Source: Gambelia wislizenii (Eukaryota; Chordata; Lepidosauria; Squamata; Crotaphytidae). Taken from it: DNA of 64,000 bases. Where the stretch lies: positions 287,054,265 through 287,118,264 of the forward strand of contig JAUMIR010000003.1 of the NCBI GenBank assembly GCA_030847615.1, given 5' to 3'. Positions 11,560 to 23,647 of the stretch are shown piece by piece; the first letter of the stretch is position 1; each line of letters begins with the position of its first letter. The position numbers and the translations under genes are program-made. The notes under the pieces were generated by a model, which was given only the letters and a program-made list of their open reading frames with translations, made no database searches and was not told where the DNA came from.

Positions 11560-11735
11560 ACCTAAGGACTGGTCTGTATGAAGAAATAAAGTGAGGATTG
11601 GTGCACAGTAATGCCAATTCGCAGTAGCTTTCATTTGCCTCAATGTTTTTTTTTGGCAGTATCATTGGTGTGCAAAGCTATCTGTGTTTTCTGTTCACAT
11701 GGACGCATGTCAGCAAATCAAGATGGTGGGTGTAT
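11560..11735 (+). repeat. Unclassified interspersed repeat, copy 1 (pairs with 32,860-33,035)
   Basis: Shared ordered words with the second copy: GTGCACA, AATTC(G/A)CAG, TGTGCAAAGCTATCTG against TATGCAAAGCTATCTGC, and GCAAATCAAGATGGTG. The copies are about 175 bp and clearly related but diverged. There is no target duplication or poly-A that I can define. Just to the left, about 11,485-11,545 (AACTCCCAGAATCTTG) resembles half of the palindromic MITE family at 25,210. Confidence 0.55.
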
Positions 11736-12817
11736 GTGAATTACTCAAGTTTTTATTCTCCCCAACTTGCCCCTGCCAAACAGTACATAAAAAAAAAAAA
11801 ACTAATCCAAGGTGCGGAAGAGCAATCTTCCGCTTAAATTTAAGGAAGAAAGAAAAAAAGAAAGGCTGTTTCATTGTTTCAGTGCATGATCACTAGTGTG
11901 AAAATCTAACATGGCGGTTATGGGTACTGCCTTGTTAGCAAGCTTTGCCCCCCCATGCATGTCCAACCAATCAGCTATCTGCATCAGGAATGTACTATGA
12001 TGCAATCAGGTTGTCCTAATAAGCAGGAGTGCACATTTCCCCTGCAGTTAAAAAAAAAAAAAAACTCAGGAAAAGCCACAAAGTCTTTTCCCATGTAGTT
12101 CTCCTGAAGTTTGCTCTCGCTTGCTCCAAAAATGACAGAATCCTGCAGGATCCCATTTGGACACATGAGATTCTCTCTGAATTTTGAGAGGATTTATTTA
12201 TTTTACCATCTGGACCAGCCCTAACTTTCCAAGTTCTATATCCATAACTAGAGGAATACAGAGCAGGCACTTTGATATTGACTAGTTTAGGGACACAAAT
12301 CTTTACCTCTCAAAACGTCCTGTGCAAAAAGCATGGTATTTTCTGCTGCTTTCAATTAGAATTTCTACATTTATGTGAATTTTTGTGTTAATGGTGACAG
12401 CTTATTTTGTACAAAGTAAAACACCTGCTGCCTTGTGGCAAGCTCTTTTAAACATCTGAAACCCTGGGTGAGCTGTTTGCATCTTTTTTGTCAGTATGCT
12501 AGGCTTTTTTTCTGCACAAATTACAGGAACTGGATAGAAAAAAAAAACCTCTTTCTTCTAGTGTGTTGGAGGTAAGAATTCTGGCAAGACTAACAATTGA
12601 TTGGCAGATCATGTGAATGTGAGAAATTGTCCCAGTGTGGCTGTCAAGAAATTGCCAGCCTCATGAGAAAATATTCATGAAAAAAGTTCTTCAGTAGGCA
12701 GAATGACTACTAGTATTTTGCTTTTCGTATGATTTTCAAGTTCCAAAGGTTGATGTGAAAACAATATCATATAGTTCTATTACATTTGCATGGTCTAGTA
12801 CAAATGAAAGACACACT
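11736..12817. other. No gene or named repeat recognised
   Basis: A-runs at 11,789-11,800, 12,050-12,064 and 12,538-12,547 break up an otherwise featureless stretch. Short minus-strand frames at 11,984-12,270 have no motif. Confidence 0.5.
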
Positions 12818-13881
12818 CAGAACAGGTGAGGTCCCAGCAGACTGGAAGAGAGAAAATGTTGTCCCCATCTTTAAAAAGGGGAAAAAAGAAAACCCAAATA
12901 ATGACCACCCAGTCAGCCTGATATCAATACTAGGAAAGATTCTAGAGCAGATCATTAAACAGACGGTCTGTAAGCACTTAGAAAGGAATGCCGTGATCAC
13001 AAAAAGTCAACATGGATTTCTCAAAAACAAGTCGTGCCAGACTAATTTCATCTCTTTTTTTGATTGAGTTACAAACCTGATAGATGAAGGGAATGCTGTG
13101 GATGTAGTGTATCTTGATTTCTGTAAGGCTTTTGACAAAGTCCCCCATGATATTCTTGCAAAAACGTTAGTAACCTATGGGCTATACAATGCAACATGGT
13201 GGATTTGTAATTGGTTGACTGACTGAACCCAAAGGGTAGTCACCAATGGCTCCTCTTCATCCTGGAGAGAAGTGACCAGTGGGGTGCCACAGGGTTCTGT
13301 CCTGGGTCCAGTGGTATTCAGCATCTTCATCAATGACTTGGATGAGAGAATAGAGTATATGCTTATCAAGTTTGCAGATGACACCAAATTAGGAGGGGTA
13401 GCTAATATCCCAGAGGACAGGATCAGAATCCCAAATGACCTGAACAGATTAGAAAGCAGGGCCAAAACTAACATGATGAATTACAACAGAGAGAAGTGTA
13501 GGATAGTACACTTGGGCAGTAAAAATGAAATGCACAGATATAGGATGGGTGACACATGGCTTGATGGCATTACCTGCAAAAGGGGATCTAGCAGTCTTAG
13601 TGCACCATAAGCTGTACCTGAGTTTGCAGTGTGATGCAGCAGCTAAAAAAGATAATACGATTCTAGGCTGCATTAATAGGAGTATAATGTCTAGCTCAAG
13701 GGAAGAAATAGTGCCACACTATTCTCCTTTGGTCAGATCTCACCTGGAATACAGTGTCCAGTTCTGGGCACCTTAATTCAGGAAGGATATTGAGAAGCTG
13801 GAAAGTGTCCAGAGGAGGGTGACCAAACTGGTTAAAGGTCTGGAAGCCATGTCCTCTGAAGAGCGGCTTAGGGAGCTGGGC

Positions 13882-16315
13882 GTGTTTAATAATAATAATA
13901 ATAATAATAAAAAATGTATTTATATACCGCCCTTTGGTAACCCAATCAGGGCGGTTCACAACATTAAAAAACCATACAAAGTAAAACAATTTACTTCCCC
14001 CCCCCAAAAAAATTATTAAATCAATTTACAAATTAAGACAACAATTACAACATTTGATAAAATCACATACCTACATTTGGCAATAACAGTAGGTCCCCAG
14101 CAATATTCAGTTCTGTTAACAAAGGAGGCTGTGGGGACTCTCCTGCAGGAGCGGGGCGGTTTCCCGAGGCCAGGATAATCTATTCTGGAAAGGCCTGCCG
14201 GAAGAGATCCATCTTGACAGCCTTTTTGAAGCTGTCCAAAGATGTCAATTGTTGGATCTCATCCAGCAGGCCGTTCCATAGTCTGGGAACGACAATAGAA
14301 AAAGCCCTCTGGGAGGTAGCTGAAAGCCTCAACTTTTAAGGCTGCAGCAAATTCCTCCCAGAGGACCGGAGTGCGCGGGGTGGATTATAAGGGATGAGAC
14401 GGTCCCTGAGATAGCTTGGACCCAAGACATTTAGGGCTTTAAAGGTGATAACCAACACCTTGTACTGGGCCCGGAAACCAATAGGCAGCCAGTGGAGGGA
14501 CCTCAAAACCGGAGTGATGTGGTCCCTCCTAGATGTTCCTGAAACAAGCCTGGCTGCTATATTTTGTACTAACTGTAGTTTCTGAACCAAGCGCAACGGT
14601 AGCCCCATGTAAAGCCCATTACAGAAGTCTAGGCGCGAGGTTACCAGCACATGAACGGCGGTCTTGAGTTCCTTTGCTTCCAGAAAAGGGTGCAGCTGGC
14701 GTATCAGCTGAAGCTGATAACAGGCGCTCCTGACTGTCGCATTTACCTGATTTACTATCAGGAGCGACGAGTCAAGGAGCACCCCCAGACTGTGAGCACA
14801 GTCACTGGAGGAGAGTGTGACCCCATCCAGGACTGGAGGTTGCAACCCAATTCTTCGTTTTGGGGGCGCTACCGTGAGCACCTCTGTCTTGTCCGGATTC
14901 AGTTTCAATCTGTTTTTCCTCATCCAGCCCATTACCGCCAGACATTCATTTAGAGAAGAGATGTAATTGGAATTTGAGGCTGACAAACGAGATACGGAGA
15001 AATAGATCTGAGTGCCATCAGCATACTGATAACACCCAGCTCCATAACTCTGAATAATCTCACCCAGCGGCTTCATATAGATGTTAAATAACATCAGGGA
15101 CAGGATAGCTCCCTGTGGAACTCCCCAGGTGAGCTCTCTTTTGCTCGAACAACTGTCCCCGAGCAGCACTCTCTGGGATCTGCCCAAGAGGTAGGACCAG
15201 AACCACTGCAATACAGTGCCCCCGATACCCAACCCCTTCAGGCGGTCCAAGAGGATGCCATGATCTATCGTATCAAAAGCCGCTGAGAGGTCTAAGAGCA
15301 CCAACAGGACCACACTACCCCTGTCGATGTTCAGACACAGATTGTCAGTCAAGGCAACCATGGCAGTCTCAACCCCAAAGCCTGTCCTGAAGCCGGTTTG
15401 AAATGGATCTAGATAATCGGTTTCATCCAAGACAGCTTGGAGTTGAAGAGCAACCGCCCTCTCAATCACCTTGCTCAGAAATGGCAATAAACAAACAGGT
15501 CTGTAGTTACTTGTAACCAGGGGGTCCAGGGAACGTTTTTTCAGAAGCGGCCTAACAGCCGCTTCCTTCAGACAAGATGGAACATATACTTATGTGAAGG
15601 AAGCATTGATGATATCCATAAGGAATCTCCTCAGTGCTCCCCCCCCCCGGATGGCCAGCCATGATGGGCAAGGATCGAGAGGGAAAGTGGTTTTCCTCAC
15701 CCTACCAAGCAGCTTGTCCACGTCCTCGGTACTCACAGTTTGGAGCTGATCCAGAATAACTTCATCGACAGAGTCGCTGGACATCTCTCCTATGGTTTCT
15801 GTTAAAACATTGACATCTAAGTCGGCTCTTATCTGAGAGATTTTATTTGTCAAAAAGTTGTTAAACGCATCACAGCAGGCCATGGTCGGGTTAAGTAATG
15901 GATTCGGCACAGGGGGTACCTGTGTTAGCTCCCTCACCACCCTAAACAGCTCTGCTGAATGGGACTCTGCAGATGCAATATGTGCAGAGGAGAAAGATCT
16001 CTGCGCTGTACGTATTGCCTCCCGATAGGACCAAAGAAAGTTCCTATGGCGAGTTCTGTCAGATAAGAGTCGAGTTTTCCGCCACATGCGCTCTAGTCGT
16101 TGTCCAAACCGCTTCATTCTCCTAAGCTCTGGTGTGCACAATGGCTTACGGTGGATTGGCAAGGATGCTTGGGAGCAATCATGTCAATAGCCCTGGCAAG
16201 ATCAGTGTTCCAAATATTGACCAGATTATCAACAGGGTCACCGGCATTCCCAAACATTAAACCCTCTAAGGCTCTCTGGAATTCATTTAGCTCCATTAAC
16301 CTTCGAGGGTGTTTA
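13882..16315 (-). mobile_element. L2 LINE, 5'-truncated, inserted in CR1 with 7-bp target duplication
   Basis: The insertion spans 13,889-16,308 (2,420 bp). GTGTTTA lies at 13,882-13,888 and again at 16,309-16,315, splitting a CR1 frame cleanly. On the minus strand the 3' end finishes GGGCGGTATATAAATAC followed by an AAT microsatellite (13,889-13,912), the normal L2 terminus. The body encodes the linker and reverse transcriptase; the endonuclease end is missing. Because the host CR1 can be rejoined without loss, the order of events is certain: CR1 first, L2 later. Confidence 0.93.
14180..16296 (-). pseudogene. L2 ORF2 remnant: reverse transcriptase with YADG active site
   Basis: The frame is nearly open from 16,162 down to 14,336. 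One in-frame TAA near 15,588-15,590 separates the linker part from the reverse transcriptase part, and another frame is used upstream at 16,114-16,296. Motifs in order: NYRPV, then SKVIERAV, LLDLSAAFDTIDH (motif A), WGVPQGAILSLMLF (motif B), QYADGTQIY (motif C, 15,014-15,025), and HSLGVLLDSSL. The usual YADD is YADG here, so the second catalytic aspartate is lost. After 14,336 a frameshift leads into SATSQRAFSIVVPRLWNGL..DLFRQAFPE, ending at about 14,180. The copy is young but inactive. Confidence 0.88.
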
Positions 16316-16680
16316 GTCTGGAGAAGAGAAGGTTAAGAGGTGACATGATAGCCATGTTTACATATCTGAGGGGATGTCATACTGAGAAGGAGGAAAGCTT
16401 GTTTTCTGCTGCTCCAGAGACTAGGACATGGAACAATGGATTCAAACTACAGGAAAAGAGATTCCACCTAAACACTAGGAAGAATGTCCTGACAGTAAGA
16501 TCTGTTCGGAAGTGGGATGCACTGCCTCCAAGTGTGGTGGAGTCTCCTTCTTTGGAGGTTTTTAAACAGGCTGGATGGCCATCTGTCGGGAATGATTTGA
16601 ATGTGTATTCTTGCATGGCAGGGGGTTGGACTAGATGGCCCTTGTGGTCTCTTCCAACTCTATGATTCAGTGATTCATCA

Positions 16681-16886
16681 TCAAACACAATGGTTTGAAA
16701 CCCTTTCAATGTTCTTACTATTGGTGAAGCCCCAGATTTCTGCACCAAAGATTAATACTGACAACATTTTTGCCTTATAAACATGCAAGGCCGGGTGTAA
16801 TGAACCTGGGTAAGTATAGTTCAGGAGCCTATTCAAAGTCTGGACACAGGCAATTGCTTTTAAGTTGTTTCTCTTTATCTCTTCTA
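16681..16886 (-). mobile_element. LINE reverse transcriptase C-terminal fragment, family unclear
   Basis: The minus-strand frame reads TDKILIEEIKRNN..ALHVYKAKMLSVLIFGAEIWGF. The run YKAKxLxxLxFGAEIWG is the typical block after the catalytic domain in several non-LTR clades (I/Vingi/Tx1-like). Only about 70 codons survive. A MITE begins immediately to the left of the reading direction, at 16,890. Confidence 0.6.
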
Positions 16887-17460
16887 TAAGGATTTTATCA
16901 GTCCCCCCCAATCTTATTTTACCAGCATAAATTGTGTAATTTTTATGCCAGCAGAAGAACACCCCCCGCCCCCGCCCAGACCTACCTTTTCCAGCATCAG
17001 TAAAGCTTCTTCAGCAGTAACGGAGCACAAACAGAGCTCCGTTTACCTCTGGGGTTGAAATCTCACTGATTCTCATGAGAAAATGCTAGCATGAGAAATT
17101 AAAAAATAAAAACGTACAACATACAGAAAAGCATAGAAACACACTTTAAAAGTCCCAAGTTCATGGAGGAGTGGTCAGAAAAAGAGTGTCCCCTACCTGA
17201 CTGTTGTGATCTTACCTGGAAGTGTTGCCCATTCATGCTGCATTCACGTAAGCACAATGGAGCGAGGATTCAAATGCTGGCAATGCCAGCAGAAAAGCGG
17301 AACAGGAGATCTATTGACAGCTTGACCCATCAATAAAAAAGTATGCCTCATTTATAGCACATGATTGTGAAAGGACGACATTGTCTGGTAAATGCACACC
17401 CTTTAGCAATCATTTGCCATCCTTATGACGCTATATTTGCCTGGTCTGATAAAGTCCTAA
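16887..17460 (+). mobile_element. PIF/Harbinger-like MITE, copy 3
   Basis: Element 16,890-17,457 (568 bp), flanked by TAA at 16,887-16,889 and TAA at 17,458-17,460. Ends are GGATTTTATCAGTCC and GGTCTGATAAAGTCC. The subterminal hairpin TTTTACCAGCATAAATT / TTTTTATGCCAGCAGAAGAA, the central GAAATTAAAAAATAAAAACG, CTTACCTGGAAGTGTTG and TATTGACAGCTTGACCCATC blocks are shared with copies 2, 5, 8 and 9. It is non-coding and interrupts or borders an old LINE fragment. Confidence 0.82.
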
Positions 17461-17990
17461 GAGAACTCAGTTAATTAACATTAGATCTCAGAGGACAAAT
17501 TATATCTGTCTGAGGACATACTGGGTTGATAGATATTTTGTTATTTCTCAGTTTCTCCTCATCCAGATATCTCATTAAAAGACAAATTGTGCCACCTCCT
17601 GTTGCTTGCTTGACTGATGTAATATAACTTCCCTCAACTTGATTCAATCTATCAGCAGTTGCCAAAGGATTTGAAGACCTGACCATACAACCCCTCTGCC
17701 CTCCTAAAAAACACCCACACACTATGGCTTTTGTAATAATTGTATTGATTACATATTTCAGAAAACATGGTTAAATACAGGTTAGTAAAGACATTGTTGG
17801 CAATAAATGGCCACACTTTGCAAATTAAATGGTTGGCAATAATGCCATGGGTTGTGGTCTCTCATTGGCTCCACCAATGTGGGTCAATGGCTATCTGTCA
17901 GTCAATCCCAACTCACCTGGAGGAGAGAGATAATGGTGAGCTGACCCGCCTGACTCTCTCTCCTCCCCTGAAAACAAGGAAGTGTTAGCA
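17461..17990. other. No gene or named repeat recognised
   Basis: No coding motif on either strand; short frames at 17,471-17,722 and 17,767-17,988 are not recognisable. Confidence 0.5.
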
Positions 17991-18530
17991 ACTAGAGGTG
18001 GGTTCTCTCTTGAACTTGAACTTGATTTTGTGCCACAACTTGAACTTGATGGAGACCCCATACTCCTCACTCCATTACCATGACCCATGACATCCGCCCC
18101 ATAAAATGCGACATGGATAATTCTAACAAGCGAAGGGAGGGTGGGCAGGTCTTCGGCTCTTTGGAGCCAGAATGCTTGGCAGCTGCGACGAAACTGCCTT
18201 TTATCAGCTCCGTCGCAGCCTTACCCGTGTCATCCGGTTGCACCACCGCCCAGGTGGATGACCCTCCCCTTGGTAGTTGGCTAGCCAATTGGGGCCAGGA
18301 AGCCCTGCCCCGATTGGCCAGTGCTTTCCCGCCTCTCCCAGCAGAGGGGAGTGCTGGGAAAGAGACGGGGCAGACATGGTGGCTGGGAGAGCTCCTGTTG
18401 GGGGTGTGCCGGTTGGGCTGCAAAATGGCCCGCCAGCGAGCGGTGAGCCCCCTTGTGTCTGCAAGAACTTCTGCTTTCCCTATGTTCTCATTACTAGTAG
18501 ACATTCCACTCATAGGCCTCACACTTTAAA
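17990..18530. other. GC- and CpG-rich island with long frames on both strands
   Basis: A sharply GC-rich block (about 18,090-18,460) inside AT-rich DNA. It has overlapping open frames of about 150 codons on both strands (18,080-18,529 plus; 18,067-18,522 minus), which is what high GC alone produces, and neither shows a known motif. A direct repeat of AACTTGAACTTGAT occurs twice at about 18,012-18,052. It shares GCTGCGACGAAACTG with the right end of MITE copy 2 (8,388-8,402). It could be an unclassified transposon part or a promoter-like island. I assign no function. Confidence 0.4.
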
Positions 18531-21060
18531 TTTATTTCATCCTTCAACTTCTGGATCATCTAAGCTCAATAGAGAGAGACCCTCCATTCTTACATTTAAA
18601 TCTACGATTTCATTAACAACGTATTGTTTTTGTTTTTGCATTAAGTGATTTCTCAAAGAATCTATTTTTTTCCAGAATCTTCACCTGTATAGTACATGGA
18701 CATGACCAAAAAAAAGTTCATTAAAGTTTCCTCTTCCAGTCTGGGAGACCGTGCTGACTCTGTGACAAATTATTGCAACTCATGGATAGAATCTGAGTTT
18801 TTCATGTTTGACTTTTCAGATTCTGTCTGAATATAAAGAACAGAATCTTGTGTTTTGTTTAGATTGGGAGAATTGCCAGTGCTGTTCACATGCAAGTACT
18901 CATTACCTTCAGACCCAGCAAACAATGCAGCATATAAGGAAGCTGGTGGGGCCTGATTTTCAAAAAAACCTTGTAATAACCATTCAATATGGGATATAAA
19001 TATTTTACTAAGTAAACAAAAAATAATAATATACTCTTGTTGGCTTTTCAACAAAAATGTAGCACAACAAAAATTTTGTGCAGAAATCAGAACACTCTTG
19101 CACAATAAAACCAAGTGACTATTTTTGCACAAGACTGTTGCTTTTTTGCATACGATTTTGTGTGTGTCAGATTTTTGTTGGGCATGAATGCTGGTTTTGG
19201 CATAGAAAACAGCCCCCCCCCAAATTAAACACGTCTGTCTAGAAAAATGCATTTTTGCACAAAGCATGATTTTGCATGATTCCGATGCAAAAAAATTAGT
19301 AATCCATATGTATTTCTGTGCAGAGTAATTTTCTGATACACTTTTGGGACCAGCAAATGTTGAACAAAAGCTGTGCAAAATTGTTTCCACTGTATTCTAA
19401 CCAGGTTTCCCTAGTGGTGGTAAACATACTTTTCAGCCAGGAAATGAATAATAGTGAATCTTCTTTGCTGCCCTAGGGAACAGGCAGTCTTTCAGATATC
19501 CTGGAGCTCAACAGAGACTGAGAGCCACAGTTTGAGAACCTCTGCCTTAATCTATCTATTTTGTGTCTTCCTTAGGATTATTGTTTATTTTCAGAGCATC
19601 TTCAGTAGCTAGGTGGGGTATGAAAAATCGAATCAAGAGATAAGCCTTTCCCTCAGGGATTCATCTAAGAGATTAGATTCACAAGAGACAAAGAGTAGAG
19701 GAAAATAACAGAGGTGGGAAAGAGGCCTGGGGAAGCCAGAGTGATGATTCAGGAATTTAAACACACTTGCAGAATATGGCACACAGATGCCAGAAGATAA
19801 ACAAATTCAGTGGACTGGAGAAATGATGGTGTTGGGGATGGAGGATATAGTTTGTGGTTTGCAAATGATAAAGGAAGCAGATGAGTGAAGAGAGTGAGAA
19901 GAATATATATACAAAAAGAAAGAAAGAGATTTGTTGTTGTTTGCCCATAGTCTCTCTCAATAAAATCTCCTTTGAAATTGTAGTTTTAATTTTCACCTTT
20001 TAGCACTTCAGTAATGGAAGCCAAGAGGTGTGCAAATTCCCTTGGTTTATATAACATCTACAGTTTCAGTTTCCAAGGATACTGTCATAAACATCACAGT
20101 TTGGTTCACTCTAAAGTTTGACCTTTTCATGACAGTTCTGACTTTTCTGCCAAGTCAGAATACTCCTCATCAGACTTGTCCTGATATGCCATCCAGTGAC
20201 TGGGGCACAATTGCAACCTCAATGAGATCACCTGGGAAAGAGTTGCCAAAAAGTATATATCAACAGAGAATTTATTGTACTGTTATTTCATTTATAATTC
20301 TTCCAGAAACATAAAAAAATACTGCCTAATTTTATTTTATTTTTTGGAAGAAAGCAACACCAGTCTATTTCCTCCATTCATCACCAAAGGAATCTGCCCC
20401 TTCTATTTCTTCCATTAATAACACTATTCAAAGTAAAGCAGTGGGGGGAGAAAAGAAAGGTAAAGCAACTGAGTTGTGTTTTTGTTTCTGCTGGTGGTGG
20501 CATTATTTGACTTTAAAATGAAATGTGCATGTTTTCTACATGCTGGAACTGAACATGCTTATATTTGATCCTAAATATGCTTGTGGGTATGATTGTCATT
20601 GCCAGCTCTTGACATGGGGCTTGTATACACTGGCATGAATAATCCATGTTTTGGTTGGAATATTTTAGCCCTGGCCCACAGCATCCGTTCCCCCACCCAC
20701 ATTACCTTCCTTTCTGTTGCAGCAACGCTGGGATGTCCTCATGCCTGCAGCCTACATGTGAACCAGTACTTCGCTTCCCTGCACTGGTTGCAGGAATGAG
20801 GCACTCAGCCAGGATCACATGGCTGGGTGCCTCACTATGACCTCAGCAGGCGTGCAAGACCTGGCTGGGAAAAGGCGGTGCTAGGCACTGTGTGGGCTGC
20901 ACATGCAGACACCCCGCCCCAGTTGAAGTTACGGAACTCACCATTTTCTCCAGTGGTACCGGAGCACTTCCATGCTTTACCATGCTTCCAGACAATTTGA
21001 TGGGGCATTTGGCCTGGATTCTCATTGGAACTGCCTGGACATCATTTGGGCAGTTCAGAC
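18531..21060. other. Largely unrecognised; weak hAT-like end at about 19,480-19,548
   Basis: The complement of 19,500-19,548 reads AGAGGTTCTCAAACTGTGGC, a common hAT terminal phrase, but no partner end was found. Between 19,020 and 19,390 TTTTGCACA-type words recur in both orientations. A small perfect-looking hairpin lies at about 20,797-20,833 (GAGGCACTCAGCCA and TGGCTGGGTGCCTC). No frame has a recognisable product, including the 206-codon minus frame at 18,770-19,390. Confidence 0.4.
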
Positions 21061-21456
21061 TAAGGACTTTATCAGTCAAGCCTCTAAAATTGTTCTTTTG
21101 CTGGCATATTTTGTGCTATTTTTATGCTGGCAAAAGAATCCCCCTGCCAGACCAGACCACCTCTGTTTGAGAATTGTGTATTTACTATAGAGATAGGGTT
21201 TAATTAACAGTGTATACATTTTTCATACACTTACCTGATTCTCCCCTTCTCAACTGGCTACATTTCAAATGCCGGCAATGCCAGCAACAAAGTGCCAGGG
21301 GAGTTTAGGGGAGATGGCTTGTCCATCAATAAAATAGGACAGCTATTTTTGACAAGATATGATTGTGCAAGGATGACGTCATCTGGTATGAGCACCGTTT
21401 CAAGATCATTAGGCATCCTTATGACACTATATTTGCCGCATCTGATAAAGTCCTAA
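21061..21456 (+). mobile_element. PIF/Harbinger-like MITE, copy 4 (internally deleted)
   Basis: Element 21,064-21,453 (390 bp), flanked by TAA at 21,061-21,063 and TAA at 21,454-21,456. Ends are GGACTTTATCAGTCAAG and GCATCTGATAAAGTCC. The subterminal hairpin is very clear: TTCTTTTGCTGGCATATTTT faces TTTTATGCTGGCAAAAGAA. Compared with copies 3 and 5 about 180 bp of the middle are missing, including the GAAATTCAAAAATAAAA segment. It is non-coding. Confidence 0.82.
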
Positions 21457-22324
21457 GATTGGGGCAAAACCCCTTCATTGTGTGGACTGCTGGGTGAGGA
21501 AACAGGGGGACGCTGTTTCATTTGGACCTTCTAGACAAGCTGATGGATCTTATTCTATTGGCTCCAGGTCAGAGAAAAATCATATATGAATGGCATCTTT
21601 CACCCCAGTGAGATAATAGTCCATGTACAGGCTGTTCTCAAGTGCTACTTTTCTGACTTGGAGTTGATACAATAACAATTGTAGTTCTCCAGGTCAGGAG
21701 ATGACAACCTATGTTTAATTAGCAGGGCCTCCTCAGATCTTAGATTTCAAAGAGGCTCAGAAATGAGAGGTTCCTACTCAGTGTCCTGACCCTTTAAAGC
21801 TTTATAGTTCAATGTCCTGAACTGAATCGCAAAGCAAACCTGTATCTCTTGAACTGTTATTTCAAAGCAAAGTGGTTACCAATACTGCTGCTCAACACAA
21901 GTATGACTACAGCTTATAATATATAAATGGAATGAGCTACATTTACACTCAGAAACACAATCACATAGCCAACATAAGAGAAGTTTCCACTAATGAAAAG
22001 TGGTGCCTGTTTTGTTGCTTCTACACAGAGGGAGAACAGAGCAAGCACACCTGGAGAACAATGTCATGTGATATTGGGACCTTTTGGGGATACAGTGACA
22101 TCATTCTCACAAACTCCTTGGTATCTGATAATCTCTCCATAGCATTGATTTCTAATATATTGTAGTGATGTCATCTTATTTATTACAAGATTCCTGGTTG
22201 GCTAGGATCATCTGTGTGTCTTAGCCAAGAAATGTTGTCATTAATCCAGTGAATCCCAGTTTCTTGACTGGCAAATTATAACTTCTCTTGTTGTGGCAGT
22301 ACTTGGATTGCCAAGGAGACCAAC
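21457..22324. other. Unrecognised; possible old minus-strand L2 remnant at 21,700-21,880
   Basis: CCTTTAAAGCTTTATAGTTCAATGTCC..CAAAGCAAACCTGTATC weakly follows the antisense L2 words seen at 14,425-14,490. The match is too poor to be certain, and nothing else is recognised. Confidence 0.3.
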
Positions 22325-22591
22325 TACAGGTCACCCTCTGTATCCACAGGGCATATATTCCCAGACTTACCATTTATAAATGAAACTGCAGATAATAGTG
22401 AACCTTATTAAAATAAAGGACTTCCGGTACAAACATGCCATAGAGTTGCATTGCAGGATTTAGTGATTCCTAGAGTGGACATCTCTCTAGGCATTTCTCA
22501 GTACACCTCTATGGCATGTGTCTCTGATTTTTCAGGCATAGATAACTAAAACTGATATTGGTTCCATGGATATGGGGAGGGGGCACCTGTA
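22325..22591. mobile_element. Tigger-like MITE (TcMar), second subfamily
   Basis: Element 22,327-22,589 (263 bp), flanked by TA on both sides. It begins CAGGTCACCCTCTGTATCC and ends GGATATGGGGAGGGGGCACCTG, which are imperfect inverted repeats. The middle has a second inverted repeat around GCCATAGAGTTGCA and CACCTCTATGGCATG. The same middle words recur at 30,476-30,560. Confidence 0.72.
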
Positions 22592-23415
22592 TACTACACT
22601 AAAATTGTGTCTTCTCTATGACTGGAAGAAATGGGTCATACTGATTAAAACAACACTACTGTTCTTTCAGTTCTGCTGTTATCAGAGGAACAATAATACA
22701 CTGTGATAAATTGTAATGGAAAAGATAGTTAAAGAATTAGAAGGACCATACACTTGTTTAAAATACAGCTGACACCACAACTTCAGGAGAGTTTCACCAC
22801 AGCTGTCCCAGCTACAGTGCAACTTGAGACAGGCAGCTAGAAAGACCCCTCAGGGTCCTACTGCAACTGATTCTCTCAAGGCATCCCATGACTGGGAGTG
22901 CATTGCTGTCATCATTCCCCAGTGCCCCAGTTGGCAACACCTCAGAAACCCTTCAGTCGGGACAGTGCCTTGTTTATGAAGTAAGCTTTTGGGATCACAT
23001 TTGGTCATTAACAACCATAAATGTGAATCCCCAAAGTTACAAGACCATAGACCTGGCTTTCAGTCTCATAAATAGGATGCCAGACGATCATCTGTTTCAT
23101 TAGCTGGATTGGGATCTTTTGGATGGATGGATGGATAGACAGACAAATGCTCAGACATAATGTACATTATGTAAAGGGTCCTTAAATAGTGTTGGTAAAA
23201 GCCAGCTGTGTTAGCAAGTCTGATAGTCCTGCCTCCAGAGACCCCAATAACTGGCATATAATAAATTGGCATATCAATAATTAGGTGTGTTAATGTGGTC
23301 TTCTAAGGGGGAAGGCAGGTTGGTTTCAGGGGAAAAAAAGCTGAAAGCCATGCTTCTCCCAAAAGAAGAGCTGAGCTGTAAGGGAAACTTTCAAAAGGAT
23401 GCAGTCTACTGTAAG
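22592..23415. other. No gene or named repeat recognised
   Basis: Unique-looking sequence with a short GGAT repeat at about 23,119-23,134. Confidence 0.5.
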
Positions 23416-23647
23416 TACAGTTGTCCCTCCATATCCACTGATTTGGTATCCACGGATTTAAGCATTCATGGCTTGAAAATATTCTTAAAAAATAATAATC
23501 CAAAAAGCAAACCTTGATTTTGCCATCTTATATAAGGGACACCATTTTGCTATGCCATTGCATATAATGGGAATTGAGTATTCATGGATTTTGGTATCCA
23601 CAGGGGGTCCTGGAACCAAACCCCAGTGAATATGAAGAGACAACTTA
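23416..23647. mobile_element. Tigger-like palindromic MITE (TcMar), copy 2
   Basis: Element 23,418-23,645, flanked by TA. It starts CAGTTGTCCCTCCATATCC and ends AGAGACAACT, with the last G of the family consensus apparently lost. The interior matches copy 1 at 8,767 in the opposite orientation (CATTATATGCAATGGCATAG..AAAATGGTGTCCCTTATATAAG). It is non-coding. Confidence 0.78.

Larger units (their letters stand above)
12818..16678 (+). mobile_element. CR1 LINE, 5'-truncated, interrupted by an L2 insertion
   Basis: CR1 sequence lies at 12,818-13,888 and resumes at 16,309-16,678. The first part encodes the reverse transcriptase from the TGEVPADWKRENVVPIFKKG block through PVSL, KAFDKVPHDIL, GVPQGSVLGP and FADDTKLGG to SHLEYSVQFWAP and ERLRELGVF. 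The second part continues directly with SLEKRRLRGDMIAMFTYLRG and runs to the usual CR1 end, LPTL followed by CTCTATGATTCAGTGATTC. In the catalytic box FADD is intact, but there are several frame breaks and in-frame stops (for example the TGA after ISFFD at 13,065-13,067 and another before QRVV near 13,225). The copy is dead. It is 5'-truncated, as most CR1 copies are. Confidence 0.92.

Noticed and set aside
18067..18529. Two overlapping ~150-codon frames as genes
   Set aside because: Both come from high GC content; no domain, start context or splice pattern supports either one.
18770..19390. 206-codon minus-strand frame
   Set aside because: Low-complexity, Cys/Ser/Lys-rich product without a motif; repeated TTTTGCACA words explain the open frame.
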